A stretch of 64,000 nt of DNA from Deltaproteobacteria bacterium. Lineage in GTDB: Bacteria > Desulfobacterota > Desulfobulbia > Desulfobulbales > Desulfurivibrionaceae. Positions 7,371 to 14,836 of the stretch are shown in pieces; position 1 is the stretch's first letter, and the number at the start of each line of letters is the position of its first letter. The notes beneath the pieces were generated by a model. The model did not search any database, was not told the DNA's origin, and saw nothing but the letters and a program-made list of their open reading frames with translations. The position numbers were made by a program, and so were the translations under genes. The stretch lies in the NCBI GenBank assembly GCA_013349285.1, contig DUZU01000006.1, forward strand, positions 1-64,000, given 5' to 3'.

Positions 7371-9950
7371 ATGAAGATTAAACGCCGAGATTTTTTAAAA
7401 ATCAGCGCCGCAGCAGGTGCTGCTACGGCCCTGATGGGTCCCAAGCTCAACGCCTTTGCCCTTAGCAGTAAAAAAGAAATAGGTGGTGAACTTCCCGGAG
7501 AATGGAAAGCATCAACCTGCCAGGGATGCACGACCTGGTGTCCAGTTGAAATCTTTGTCCAAGACGGTCGAGCCGTGAAAGTCCGCGGCAATCGTCATTC
7601 GAAACAGAATGATGGCTTTATCTGTCCCCGGGGCCATCTTGCACTTCAACAAGTTTATGACCCGGACCGGGTTAAGGTTCCGATGAAGCGCACCAATCCC
7701 AAGAAGGGACGCGGCATTGATCCCAAATTTGTTCCCATTTCCTGGGATGAGGCATTCAATACCATCGCCGACAAAATGATGGAACTCCGGAAAGCCGGTG
7801 AGCCTGAAAAATACCTGCTGATGCGCGGCAGATACACCTACATGCGTGATCTAATCTATGACGGCGTGACCAAAATCTTCGGCTCCCCGAACAATATATC
7901 CCACAGCGCCATCTGCGCCGAGGCTGAAAACTTTGGAGCCATGTTTACCGAAGGAACGTGGGGATACCGCGATTATGATATCAGCAACTCCAAATATCTC
8001 CTGGTCTGGGGCTGTGATCCGGTTAGCAGCAACCGGATGATCCCGGCCACCATCAAGAGACTGGGCGATGTTCTCGACAATGCCACAGTAGCGGTGGTTG
8101 ACCCGAAACTCAACAATACCGCGGCTAAAGCCCAGGAATGGCTCCCTCTGCTGCCCGGCACCGATGGCGCTCTGGCCCTGGCCATTGCCCATGTCCTGCT
8201 TTCAGAAGGGCTCTGGTATAAAGATTTTGTCGGCGATTTTAACGATGGCAAAAATCGCTTCAAAGCCGGGACGAAAGTTGACGAATCCACCTTTACCGAG
8301 AAAGAATCCCATGGTGTGGTCAAATGGTGGAATATCGCGGTCAAGGACATGACCCCGGCTAAAGCCGCTGAAATCACCCTGGTCCCTGCCGAACAGATTA
8401 TCCGGGTCGCCCGCGGCATGGCTAAAGCGGCACCAAATGTTGCGATATGGATGGGGCCGGGAGCGGCCATGCACGTCCGGGGCTCTTACTCTGCCATGGC
8501 GGTCAACGCCTTGAACGGCCTGGTCGGCGGCATTGACAATGTGGGCGGCACCCTGCCATCGAATAAAGTACCGGTCCGCAAGATGCCGGAACTTAATGCC
8601 TACCAAGATGATCTGGCCAAAAAACACGCCAAAATGAAAAAGATAGACCAGCGCGGCAGCAAAGCCTTTCCCGCCCTCAAAGAGGGCAAATCCGGCAAAG
8701 GCGTTGTCACCAACAACACGGCCACCGGCATCCTCAATGCCGATCCCTATGAGATCAAAGTGGCGGTGGGTTACATGAACAACTTCGTCTTTTCCTGCAC
8801 CGGGGCTGAGAGGTGGGAAAAGGCCATGGAGAAAATTCCATTTTTTGCCCATATTACCACCCATGCCTCGGAAATGACTCAATATGCCGATATCGTCCTG
8901 CCCGGCGCCACATCCATGTTCGAGAAGCTTTGCTGGGTAAAACAGAAACAAAACCGTTACGCTCAATGCACCCTGCTGCAACCGGTAATAGAACCCATGT
9001 GGGATGTGATCAATGATGAAACCGAGTTCCCATGGCTGCTTGGCGAAAAATTTGCCGAACGCGGGTTTCCGAACCTTATTAATTTCCTAAAAAAAGAATT
9101 TAAAGATCCGGAAACCGGCAAGGAGGCGACTAATTCCAAGGAGTTTACTGAGTATGCAGTGAAGTATTACACTCAGGATATGTGGAACGGCAAGGATGTT
9201 GGTGGCGACAAAATCAACGGCTGGGCCGATATGAAAAAACGCGGCATGTGGAACTCAGACGCGCAGCCTTATAAAAAACGATGGGGCGGCCATTTCGGCA
9301 AAACCACGGTAGACAAGAAAACCGGCAAAGAACAGCATAAAGGCACCTACTCGCACAAGTTCGAGTTCTATAGCGAAACCCTCAAACATGCCTTAGAGAA
9401 GCACGCAAAAAAACATGAGACAACCGTTGATGACATCCTGGCGACCTGCAACTATACCGCCAGGGGAGAACAGGCTTTCGTGCCCCATTACGAGCCGCCT
9501 TTCCGCTATGGAAGTTTTAAGGAATTCCCCTTCACCTTCATCGACTACAAGTCACGTTTAAACCGCGAGGGTCGTAGCGCCAACAGCCCATGGTATAATG
9601 AATTCAAGCATGTTGACCCGGGCGATGTGGGCCATCAGGACGTACTCAAGATCAACCCTGCCGATGCCCAAAAACTCGGGATCAAGGATGGCGATGCCAT
9701 TCGCGCAATTTCAGTAGCCGGCACTATCGAGTGCACCGCCCATCTCTGGGAAGGGGTTCGACCAGGCACCGTGGCCAAGGCATATGGCCAGGGCCATTGG
9801 GCTTACGGCAAAGTAGCCGCAAAGAATTATGGCAAGGCCGTGCCCCATGGCGGCAACAACAACACCCTTATGCCATTTGATACGGATCGGCTCAGTGGCG
9901 GCAATGTGCGAAACGGCGGATTCACCGGAGTTAAAATTAAAAAAATCTAA
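7371..9950 (+). CDS. arrA: Tat-exported molybdopterin oxidoreductase, probable respiratory arsenate reductase catalytic subunit
   Basis: 859 residues, close to known ArrA (about 850). A Tat signal (RRDFLK, residues 5-10) sends it to the periplasm. An iron-sulfur motif C50-x2-C53-x3-C57-x27-C85 precedes the Mo-bisMGD domains. The predicted Mo ligand is Cys182 in SHSAICAEAE. From memory of the Shewanella ANA-3 ArrA structure, the arsenate-site residues Arg165, Tyr166, His189, Ser190, Cys193 and Tyr210 map by spacing to Arg154, Tyr155, His178, Ser179, Cys182 and Tyr199 here. KFVPISW and FVGDF also match regions used for arrA primers. The ANA-3 Lys198 position is Asn187. With an ArrB-like subunit, a chaperone and a PhnD-type sensor next to it, arsenate is the leading substrate; tetrathionate or another oxyanion is not excluded. 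Confidence 0.7.
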   Translation: MKIKRRDFLKISAAAGAATALMGPKLNAFALSSKKEIGGELPGEWKASTCQGCTTWCPVEIFVQDGRAVKVRGNRHSKQNDGFICPRGHLALQQVYDPDRVKVPMKRTNPKKGRGIDPKFVPISWDEAFNTIADKMMELRKAGEPEKYLLMRGRYTYMRDLIYDGVTKIFGSPNNISHSAICAEAENFGAMFTEGTWGYRDYDISNSKYLLVWGCDPVSSNRMIPATIKRLGDVLDNATVAVVDPKLNNTAAKAQEWLPLLPGTDGALALAIAHVLLSEGLWYKDFVGDFNDGKNRFKAGTKVDESTFTEKESHGVVKWWNIAVKDMTPAKAAEITLVPAEQIIRVARGMAKAAPNVAIWMGPGAAMHVRGSYSAMAVNALNGLVGGIDNVGGTLPSNKVPVRKMPELNAYQDDLAKKHAKMKKIDQRGSKAFPALKEGKSGKGVVTNNTATGILNADPYEIKVAVGYMNNFVFSCTGAERWEKAMEKIPFFAHITTHASEMTQYADIVLPGATSMFEKLCWVKQKQNRYAQCTLLQPVIEPMWDVINDETEFPWLLGEKFAERGFPNLINFLKKEFKDPETGKEATNSKEFTEYAVKYYTQDMWNGKDVGGDKINGWADMKKRGMWNSDAQPYKKRWGGHFGKTTVDKKTGKEQHKGTYSHKFEFYSETLKHALEKHAKKHETTVDDILATCNYTARGEQAFVPHYEPPFRYGSFKEFPFTFIDYKSRLNREGRSANSPWYNEFKHVDPGDVGHQDVLKINPADAQKLGIKDGDAIRAISVAGTIECTAHLWEGVRPGTVAKAYGQGHWAYGKVAAKNYGKAVPHGGNNNTLMPFDTDRLSGGNVRNGGFTGVKIKKI

Positions 9951-9980
9951 AATGCCACGAACTGCTAGGAGGATATAAAA

Positions 9981-10742
9981 ATGACGCAATACGCGATGGT
10001 AATAGATCTTCAAAAATGTGTGGGCTGCGGGGCTTGTGCCCTGGCCTGCAAAACGGAAAACAATACCGCCCTCAGACGCAACGGTCAAACCCATAACTGG
10101 GCTGACTATATCCATGAAACAACGGAAAAGTTCCCTAACACCCGTTACCAAACAACGCCCGTCCTCTGCAATCACTGTTCGAACGCGGCCTGTGTCAAGG
10201 CTTGTCCGGTAGAGCCAAAGGCCATGTATAAGACTAAAGACGGGATCACCATGCATAATAATGAAAGATGCATAGGCTGCCGATCCTGCCAGGAGGCCTG
10301 CCCATACAGCCGCATGGAAGTTGAACGAGACGGAGCGTACGGCGAATACAGCGTAATCAGCTACAATGATGAAGGCGAAACCGTCCACCCATTTTACAGG
10401 GACAAAAAAGCGCTCATCCCTGGCTGTACATCATCTGGCGCTGAAATATCAAAACTCGCGGGGGATACACCTCCTTCTCGCACCAGATACGACCACCCGG
10501 ATTATGATGATGTGCGCCGGGACGGTATTGTCGAAAAATGCACCTTCTGTGAGCACCGGGTCAAAAAAGGAAAACTTCCATACTGTGCCGAAAGCTGCCC
10601 ATCCGGGGCCAGAGTCTTTGGCGATCGCTCCGACCCCAACAGCGAGGTCTCAAAACTACTCAAGAAGCATAAAGAGCATGTTCTTAAACCGGAAGCCGGC
10701 ACCAAGCCTAATGTCTTTTACATCAGAAACTACAAAAAATAA
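9981..10742 (+). CDS. arrB: Four-cluster ferredoxin subunit of the molybdoenzyme (ArrB-like)
   Basis: A 253-residue DmsB/ArrB-type electron-transfer subunit starting 30 bases after the catalytic gene with an AGGAGGA ribosome site. Four cysteine groups are visible: CVGCGACALAC, CNHCSNAACVKACP, CIGCRSCQEACP, and CTFCEH with CAESCPSGA. Together they give sixteen ligands for four [4Fe-4S] clusters. There is no signal peptide, so it would be exported with the folded catalytic subunit by the Tat pathway. It would pass electrons from the quinol pool or a cytochrome to the molybdenum site. No NrfD/ArrC-type membrane anchor follows, so the electron donor is not encoded here. Confidence 0.82.
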   Translation: MTQYAMVIDLQKCVGCGACALACKTENNTALRRNGQTHNWADYIHETTEKFPNTRYQTTPVLCNHCSNAACVKACPVEPKAMYKTKDGITMHNNERCIGCRSCQEACPYSRMEVERDGAYGEYSVISYNDEGETVHPFYRDKKALIPGCTSSGAEISKLAGDTPPSRTRYDHPDYDDVRRDGIVEKCTFCEHRVKKGKLPYCAESCPSGARVFGDRSDPNSEVSKLLKKHKEHVLKPEAGTKPNVFYIRNYKK

Positions 10743-10747
10743 CATCA

Positions 10748-10784
10748 AGCTCCGGGCAGGGATACTTACTCCCTGCCCGGAGCT
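10748..10784 (+). terminator. Strong hairpin between arrB-like and torD-like genes
   Basis: A perfect 15-base inverted repeat (AGCTCCGGGCAGGGA, loop of seven, then its complement) lies in the short gap before the chaperone gene. It is followed only by TTCTGAG, not a T-run, so it is more likely an mRNA processing or stability element, or partial terminator, that keeps chaperone expression below that of the enzyme subunits. Confidence 0.55.
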
Positions 10785-10813
10785 TTCTGAGATATAAAAA
10801 AGTGGAGAATAAA

Positions 10814-11476
10814 ATGGATCATATAGGCATTGCGAGCCGGGAACAAAGGCGTAGCGACTGTTACCGCTTTTTAGCAGCCTGCTTTTATCCTCCGGCGGAG
10901 TTCCTACTTACGGACAAAGATTTTATCGATAATTTAGCAAGACTACTATCCGTCCAATCTCCCAAAACCGCAACACATTGCGCCAGCCTTAAAAAATCTT
11001 TAACGAACATGAACATGTCGGATCTTGCGGTTGAACATGCCGCTCTTTTTGTTGGACCTTTTCAACTTAAAGCCCCTCCATACGGCTCGGTTTACCTAGA
11101 AGAAGGCCAAGGAATAATGGGTAAAACAACCATGGCCGTGCAAAGTATCTACCAGAGTGCCGGCTTGGAGGTTGTCTGCAAGGAGGTCCCTGACCACATA
11201 ATTTTCGAACTTGAATTCATGAGTTATTTATGCGGCAGGACAGCCGAATTATTACTGGCTAACGAGGAAACTGAAACAGTAACCTTGCTTATCCGACAAC
11301 AGCGCGATTTCCTGACCCGTTTTCTGACAAAATGGGTACCGCAATTTTGCGAGGCGATCAAAACGGAATCGAGCAACCTTTTTTATAACGGCGTGGCAGA
11401 TTGCCTAAATACATTTATCGCTTTCGAAACATATGATTATCCCTGTGACTCACTCAAAAGAACAGTGGCAGCCTGA
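10814..11476 (+). CDS. TorD/DmsD-family molybdoenzyme maturation chaperone
   Basis: The 220-residue protein is all-helical in appearance, with the family's pattern of an N-terminal YRFLAACFYPP and a central EHAALFVGPFQLKAPPYGSVYLEEG, the aromatic/Pro-Tyr-Ser segment typical of TorD chaperones. It should bind the twin-arginine leader and help insert the Mo cofactor in the enzyme encoded upstream. The ATG at 10814 is preferred over the GTG at 10802 because GGAG sits seven bases before it. Its TGA overlaps the next start by one base. Base composition becomes AT-richer from here to 12.5 kb. Confidence 0.8.
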   Translation: MDHIGIASREQRRSDCYRFLAACFYPPAEFLLTDKDFIDNLARLLSVQSPKTATHCASLKKSLTNMNMSDLAVEHAALFVGPFQLKAPPYGSVYLEEGQGIMGKTTMAVQSIYQSAGLEVVCKEVPDHIIFELEFMSYLCGRTAELLLANEETETVTLLIRQQRDFLTRFLTKWVPQFCEAIKTESSNLFYNGVADCLNTFIAFETYDYPCDSLKRTVAA

Positions 11477-12459
11477 TGCTTTCTTCTCTTGTCAGCACTG
11501 ATAATAACCAAAGGGGCAACCTTCCCCGGCTGGACCTATCCAGATGTTTGCGAACCAGAAACAGAAACAGCAACTGCACGAAATGTCAGATTCTTTGTCA
11601 AAAGAAGGCGATATCTTTTGAACAAAAAAAGCTCACGCTCGAAGAAGACGTCTGTAATGGCTGCCTGCTTTGTACCGGTGGATGCAAAACCGGGGCATTG
11701 ACCATCCCTTTTGATGGGTTAGGTGATATATTCTTATCCCTATGCAAAAGTGACCTTATTGTCATCTCATGTGAAAAAAATCTAATTAACGAATCCCATA
11801 TCAAGCTTTCGTGCCTTGGTGGCTTATCTGAAGAATTATTGGTTTCATTACTGACAGCCACCAATGCCAAGATAAAAATAGACCTATCAAACTGCCCTCA
11901 ATGTGAAAAAGAAAATGTTTCGTCAATTATAGCGGAAAAGATTCACAAGGTAATGGTCATCTTCCCTGATAAATTATCATCACGGATAGATATAGTTTCA
12001 AAAACCAAATCCTATTACACGAACTTTCAGGAAAGAAGAGCCTTTTTTCGTGCCCTTCGCGATGTTGCTTACAAGAGTACGCAAGCTATTTGGACAAACA
12101 ATAAGCCAACTTCAAAAAAATCTTATTCCAACAAAAAAATCCCGGAGAACCGACAATTACTGCGTCATGCCATTGTTAACGCCCATGATAGTACCGGGGC
12201 AACAATTGCTGAAAATTATTTTTTCTCAATGACAATTGACGCATCCTGTAACTTTTGCGGTATGTGTATCGGCGTCTGCCCGACAGGCGCTCTTAAAATT
12301 TCCAGAGAAGATAAAACCAAGTCATTAATTTTTCAGCCACATATTTGCACTGGATGTGACGCCTGCCATGAAATATGCAAACAAAGGGCAATAGTGCTTA
12401 CAAAAGGAATAGATTTAAAAAAATTAACAGGTTACACCGCCCATATAATGGGCCAATAA
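11476..12459 (+). CDS. Cytoplasmic multi-cluster ferredoxin-type protein
   Basis: A 327-residue protein coupled to the chaperone gene. The N-terminal third carries CTKCQILC and CNGCLLCTGGCKTGAL; the C-terminal part carries CNFCGMCIGVCPTGAL and CTGCDACHEICKQRAI, i.e. two [4Fe-4S] ferredoxin pairs. The centre contains a further Cys-containing stretch (VISCEKN, KLSCLGGLSEELL, LSNCPQCEKE) like those seen in ferredoxins next to molybdoenzyme chaperones. There is no signal peptide, so it should act in the cytoplasm, perhaps in electron supply or cofactor insertion for the upstream enzyme. The gene is notably AT-rich compared with its surroundings, which suggests transfer. Its precise function is unknown. 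Confidence 0.7.
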   Translation: MLSSLVSTDNNQRGNLPRLDLSRCLRTRNRNSNCTKCQILCQKKAISFEQKKLTLEEDVCNGCLLCTGGCKTGALTIPFDGLGDIFLSLCKSDLIVISCEKNLINESHIKLSCLGGLSEELLVSLLTATNAKIKIDLSNCPQCEKENVSSIIAEKIHKVMVIFPDKLSSRIDIVSKTKSYYTNFQERRAFFRALRDVAYKSTQAIWTNNKPTSKKSYSNKKIPENRQLLRHAIVNAHDSTGATIAENYFFSMTIDASCNFCGMCIGVCPTGALKISREDKTKSLIFQPHICTGCDACHEICKQRAIVLTKGIDLKKLTGYTAHIMGQ

Positions 12460-12781
12460 TTGCGTGATATTGCCAAGAATATATTGGTGTTGACAATACC
12501 GCATCAGGCTACAAGCCAAAGTGGAATAAAAAAAATAAAAAAAAATGGAACCTTTTCAGAACTTGGGCAGTCTTAATATTAAATACTGAGTTTAAACAGC
12601 ATACGCCCCCAAACGTTGTTGTTTGTTTTACCTCCGTGTTTTCCCTCTTCTTCTTTTTTTGCCGAACAGGCAAAAAAGTAAAGGCCATTTCCTCCCTCAA
12701 GGAAATGGCCTTTTTTTATGAATATTTCCACCGACTGCTTAACGCAGACTCGGGATATCGCCTTTTATCGGCCTGACCAAC
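12460..12781. other. Intergenic gap with terminator
   Basis: The 322-base gap between convergent genes holds no credible reading frame. It contains the terminator at 12681-12717 and, just before it, a U/A-rich hairpin TTTTTTGCC...GGCAAAAAA (about 12653-12678). Confidence 0.6.
12681..12717 (+). terminator. Rho-independent terminator, probably bidirectional
   Basis: AAGGCCATTTCC (12681-12692), an eight-base loop and GGAAATGGCCTT (12701-12712) form a 12-bp stem followed by seven T. On the minus strand the same stem is followed by TTACTTTTTT, so it can also end the heat-shock transcript coming from the other side. Confidence 0.85.
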
Positions 12782-13183
12782 TCAGCCGCCTTGCACCTCG
12801 ATCTTGCGGGGGGCGGCCGGAACAAGTTTGGGCAACACCAGGGTCAACAGCCCGTCCGCCATTTTGGCGTCGATCTTGGCCTGATCGATGGTCTCGGCCA
12901 CCGTGAACTTCCTGAGATAATGGCCGGTTTCAAATTCCTGGAGGAGAATGGTCTCGTCGCCGAACTCCTGGGGGCCCATCTTGCCGCGAATGGTCAAGGT
13001 ATCATCTTCGAGATCAACCTCAACCCCTTCTTTTGAAACCCCGGGCATTTCCGCAAGCACCGTTACCGCCTCCGCTGTTTCATAGATATCAACGGCAGGC
13101 ACATAAAACTTGTCCGGCTTGGTGGCCTCCCCGGCTTGCTGCAACTCTTGTTTCTGTTTCAACTGCATTTCCTTTTCCGTCAT
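12782..13183 (-). CDS. Small heat-shock protein (Hsp20/alpha-crystallin)
   Basis: 133 residues with an alpha-crystallin domain from about residue 28: VPAVDIYETAEAVTVLAEMPGV, the strand DDTLTIRG and the closing LTLVLPK. These proteins hold unfolding proteins as cytoplasmic oligomers. A very good ribosome site (GAGGAGGT) precedes the ATG. It is the second gene of a pair, 24 bases after the other Hsp20 gene, so the two are probably co-transcribed and co-assemble. The N-terminal arm is short and rich in Gln and Lys, and the C-terminal extension ends PRKIEVQGG. Confidence 0.88.
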   Translation of the reverse strand: MTEKEMQLKQKQELQQAGEATKPDKFYVPAVDIYETAEAVTVLAEMPGVSKEGVEVDLEDDTLTIRGKMGPQEFGDETILLQEFETGHYLRKFTVAETIDQAKIDAKMADGLLTLVLPKLVPAAPRKIEVQGG

Positions 13184-13207
13184 CGCAAATACCTCCTCAA
13201 CAAGTAC

Positions 13208-13666
13208 TTATCCCACATTGACCTTGATCTGCTTGGGTTTAACCACTTCGGCCTTGGGCAGGGTAATGGTGACGATACCGTCAATCGCCTTGGCCTGGAC
13301 CTTGTCAACCTGCACCTTGGTCGGCAGGGTAACGGCCCGGCTGAAATTACCGCACTCAAGCTCCCGCCGATGGTAGGAAAGCTTGTCGTCTGCTGAACAG
13401 GTCTCCCGCTCACCCTTGATGGTCAAGGTGTCGCCTTCAATGGCAATGTCGAGCAAATTGGCAGACACCCCGGGGATCTCGGCCCGCACATAAATATTAT
13501 TGCCGTCTGCCGAGACATTCAAGGCGGGAAAAACCGTAGCGCCGGTCTGGCCGCCATGCTGTGGAACGCCTCCCTGAAACAGGGCATCAAGCTCCCGGCG
13601 CATTCTGTCAAAATCACTCCATGGATTCCTGAAAAAAGGTCGGTCACCAAATCGTATAATTGCCAT
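13208..13666 (-). CDS. Small heat-shock protein (Hsp20/alpha-crystallin)
   Basis: The start is placed at the ATG at 13666 (MAIIRFGDRPFFRNPWSDFD) because GGAGG lies six bases upstream; a longer frame to 13759 has no ribosome site. The 152-residue protein has the typical N-terminal FDRMRRELDALF segment, then an alpha-crystallin domain (ALNVSADGNNIYVRAEIPGV, DTLTIKGER, GIVTITLPKAE) and a C-terminal VKPKQIKVNVG that contains the usual I-x-V anchoring motif. It leads the two-gene Hsp20 operon. On the minus strand a perfect TATAAT at 13691-13686 is a possible -10 box but has a weak -35; no CIRCE element was seen. Confidence 0.88.
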   Translation of the reverse strand: MAIIRFGDRPFFRNPWSDFDRMRRELDALFQGGVPQHGGQTGATVFPALNVSADGNNIYVRAEIPGVSANLLDIAIEGDTLTIKGERETCSADDKLSYHRRELECGNFSRAVTLPTKVQVDKVQAKAIDGIVTITLPKAEVVKPKQIKVNVG

Positions 13667-14060
13667 AACAACCTCCATAAAAAAGATTATAATTACTTGA
13701 TATGATGAAACTAATCTGCCTGACAAACACAACACTAAGCATATTTTTTGGCTTGTCAATATTTGCTGAAATTTCTTTCAACCATTACCAACGCTCGTTT
13801 CAACGGCAACAACGTAAAGAAGTTCCGCCTCCATGGATATCTTTGCAGAACAAGGACGATTTACGCTATCATCAAAGGGAAAAATCGGGTATATTTATCG
13901 CCCTACTTACATCAATAACAAGATAGCCATGACGTTTCTCTTTATCAGTATGCCATATCCACTGGAGAAAACGTCATTTTTACTTGTTATTAGAGGATAT
14001 TTTGGTGGCGGGATTCGCTACCTGCTTTGAATTATTCATACATTTTACCAGGAGAAAAAA
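13667..14060. other. Divergent intergenic gap between hsp20 and adk
   Basis: This 394-base, AT-rich stretch carries the promoters of the heat-shock operon (minus) and adk (plus). On the minus strand TTGACA (13759-13754) and TATAAT (13691-13686) are the best boxes, though they do not pair with each other at normal spacing. No convincing gene or RNA was found. Confidence 0.4.
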
Positions 14061-14708
14061 ATGAAACTTATTCTTTTAGGCGCCCCGGGCGCCGGAAAAG
14101 GTACTGTTGCCAAATTACTGACCGCCATCGACGGATCCGTCCAGATTTCCACCGGCGACATTCTGCGTGGTGCGGTTCAGGCCGGCACCGAGCTCGGCAA
14201 AGAAGCCAACGGCTACATGACCCGCGGCGATCTGGTTCCCGACTCGCTGATCATGGGCATCATGGAAAAACGCCTCCAGGAAGCCGATTGCCAAAAGGGT
14301 TTTTTGCTGGACGGTTTTCCCCGCACCATTCCCCAGGCCGAAGCCCTTACCGAACTGCTGGCTAAACTGAACATCAAGCTTGATATGGTTGCCGACATCG
14401 ATGTGCCCCGCGATGTTATCTTTGACCGGCTCTGCACCAGAAGAACCTGCTCCAACACCGACTGCCAGGCCATCTACAATATCAAAAGCAACCCGACCAA
14501 GGTTGAAGGCATCTGCGACAAGTGCGGCAGTCCGGCAATCCAGCGGGCCGACGAAACCGAGGAGGCCATCGGCCACCGGCTTGACACCTACAACGAAAAA
14601 ACCGCTCCCGTGGCCGGTTTTTACGAAAAGAAAGGCTTGCTCAAAAAAATCACCGGCACCTCCAGTGACGTTGTGGTCGCGGCCATCAAAAAGCAACTCG
14701 GCCTGTAA
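14061..14708 (+). CDS. adk: Adenylate kinase
   Basis: 215 residues, the normal length for a long-LID adenylate kinase (ATP + AMP to 2 ADP). The P-loop is GAPGAGKGT at residues 7-15 and the AMP-binding region includes STGDILR and GFLLDGFPRT. The LID carries CTRRTCSNTDC and CDKCG, so it has Cys ligands for a structural zinc, as in many anaerobes. The C-terminal part shows the expected RADETEEAIGHRLDTY. The ribosome site AGGAGAA precedes the ATG. The gene stands alone between the heat-shock operon and trmFO. Confidence 0.95.
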   Translation: MKLILLGAPGAGKGTVAKLLTAIDGSVQISTGDILRGAVQAGTELGKEANGYMTRGDLVPDSLIMGIMEKRLQEADCQKGFLLDGFPRTIPQAEALTELLAKLNIKLDMVADIDVPRDVIFDRLCTRRTCSNTDCQAIYNIKSNPTKVEGICDKCGSPAIQRADETEEAIGHRLDTYNEKTAPVAGFYEKKGLLKKITGTSSDVVVAAIKKQLGL

Positions 14709-14728
14709 GGTTCACCGGGTTTCTTAAC

Positions 14729-14803
14729 TGTTGAATGTTGGGAATGGAACATTTCGCCCCCTGGGGTGTCTTTACCTTAATGGCCATCTCCCAACATTCA
14801 ACA
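14729..14803. repeat. Long inverted repeat downstream of adk
   Basis: TGTTGAATGTTGGGA (14729-14743) is exactly repeated inverted at 14789-14803, and ATGG/CCAT extends the stem with one bulged base. A smaller GCCCC/GGGG pair sits in the loop. There is no T-run, so it looks more like a palindromic repeat element or RNA stability hairpin than a terminator. No second copy was noticed in this window. Confidence 0.55.
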
Positions 14804-14836
14804 ATCATCTCTACCAATAACTAAGCCGAGCCCATT

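Noticed and set aside
7371-9950. Tetrathionate (TtrA) or thiosulfate/polysulfide (PhsA/PsrA) reductase
   Set aside because: The PhnD-type sensor would also suit tetrathionate, but the residues around the Mo ligand (SHSAICAEAE, RGRY) and the x27 spacing fit ArrA better. Kept as an alternative.
12509-12700. Minus-strand reading frame in the gap before hsp20
   Set aside because: Low-complexity Lys/Phe composition, spans the terminator hairpin, no ribosome site.
13667-13759. Extended N-terminus of the upstream Hsp20
   Set aside because: The extra hydrophobic stretch has no ribosome site, while GGAGG precedes the ATG at 13666.
14709-14836. Terminator after adk
   Set aside because: The inverted repeat has a 45-base loop and no T-run, so it was listed as a repeat instead.
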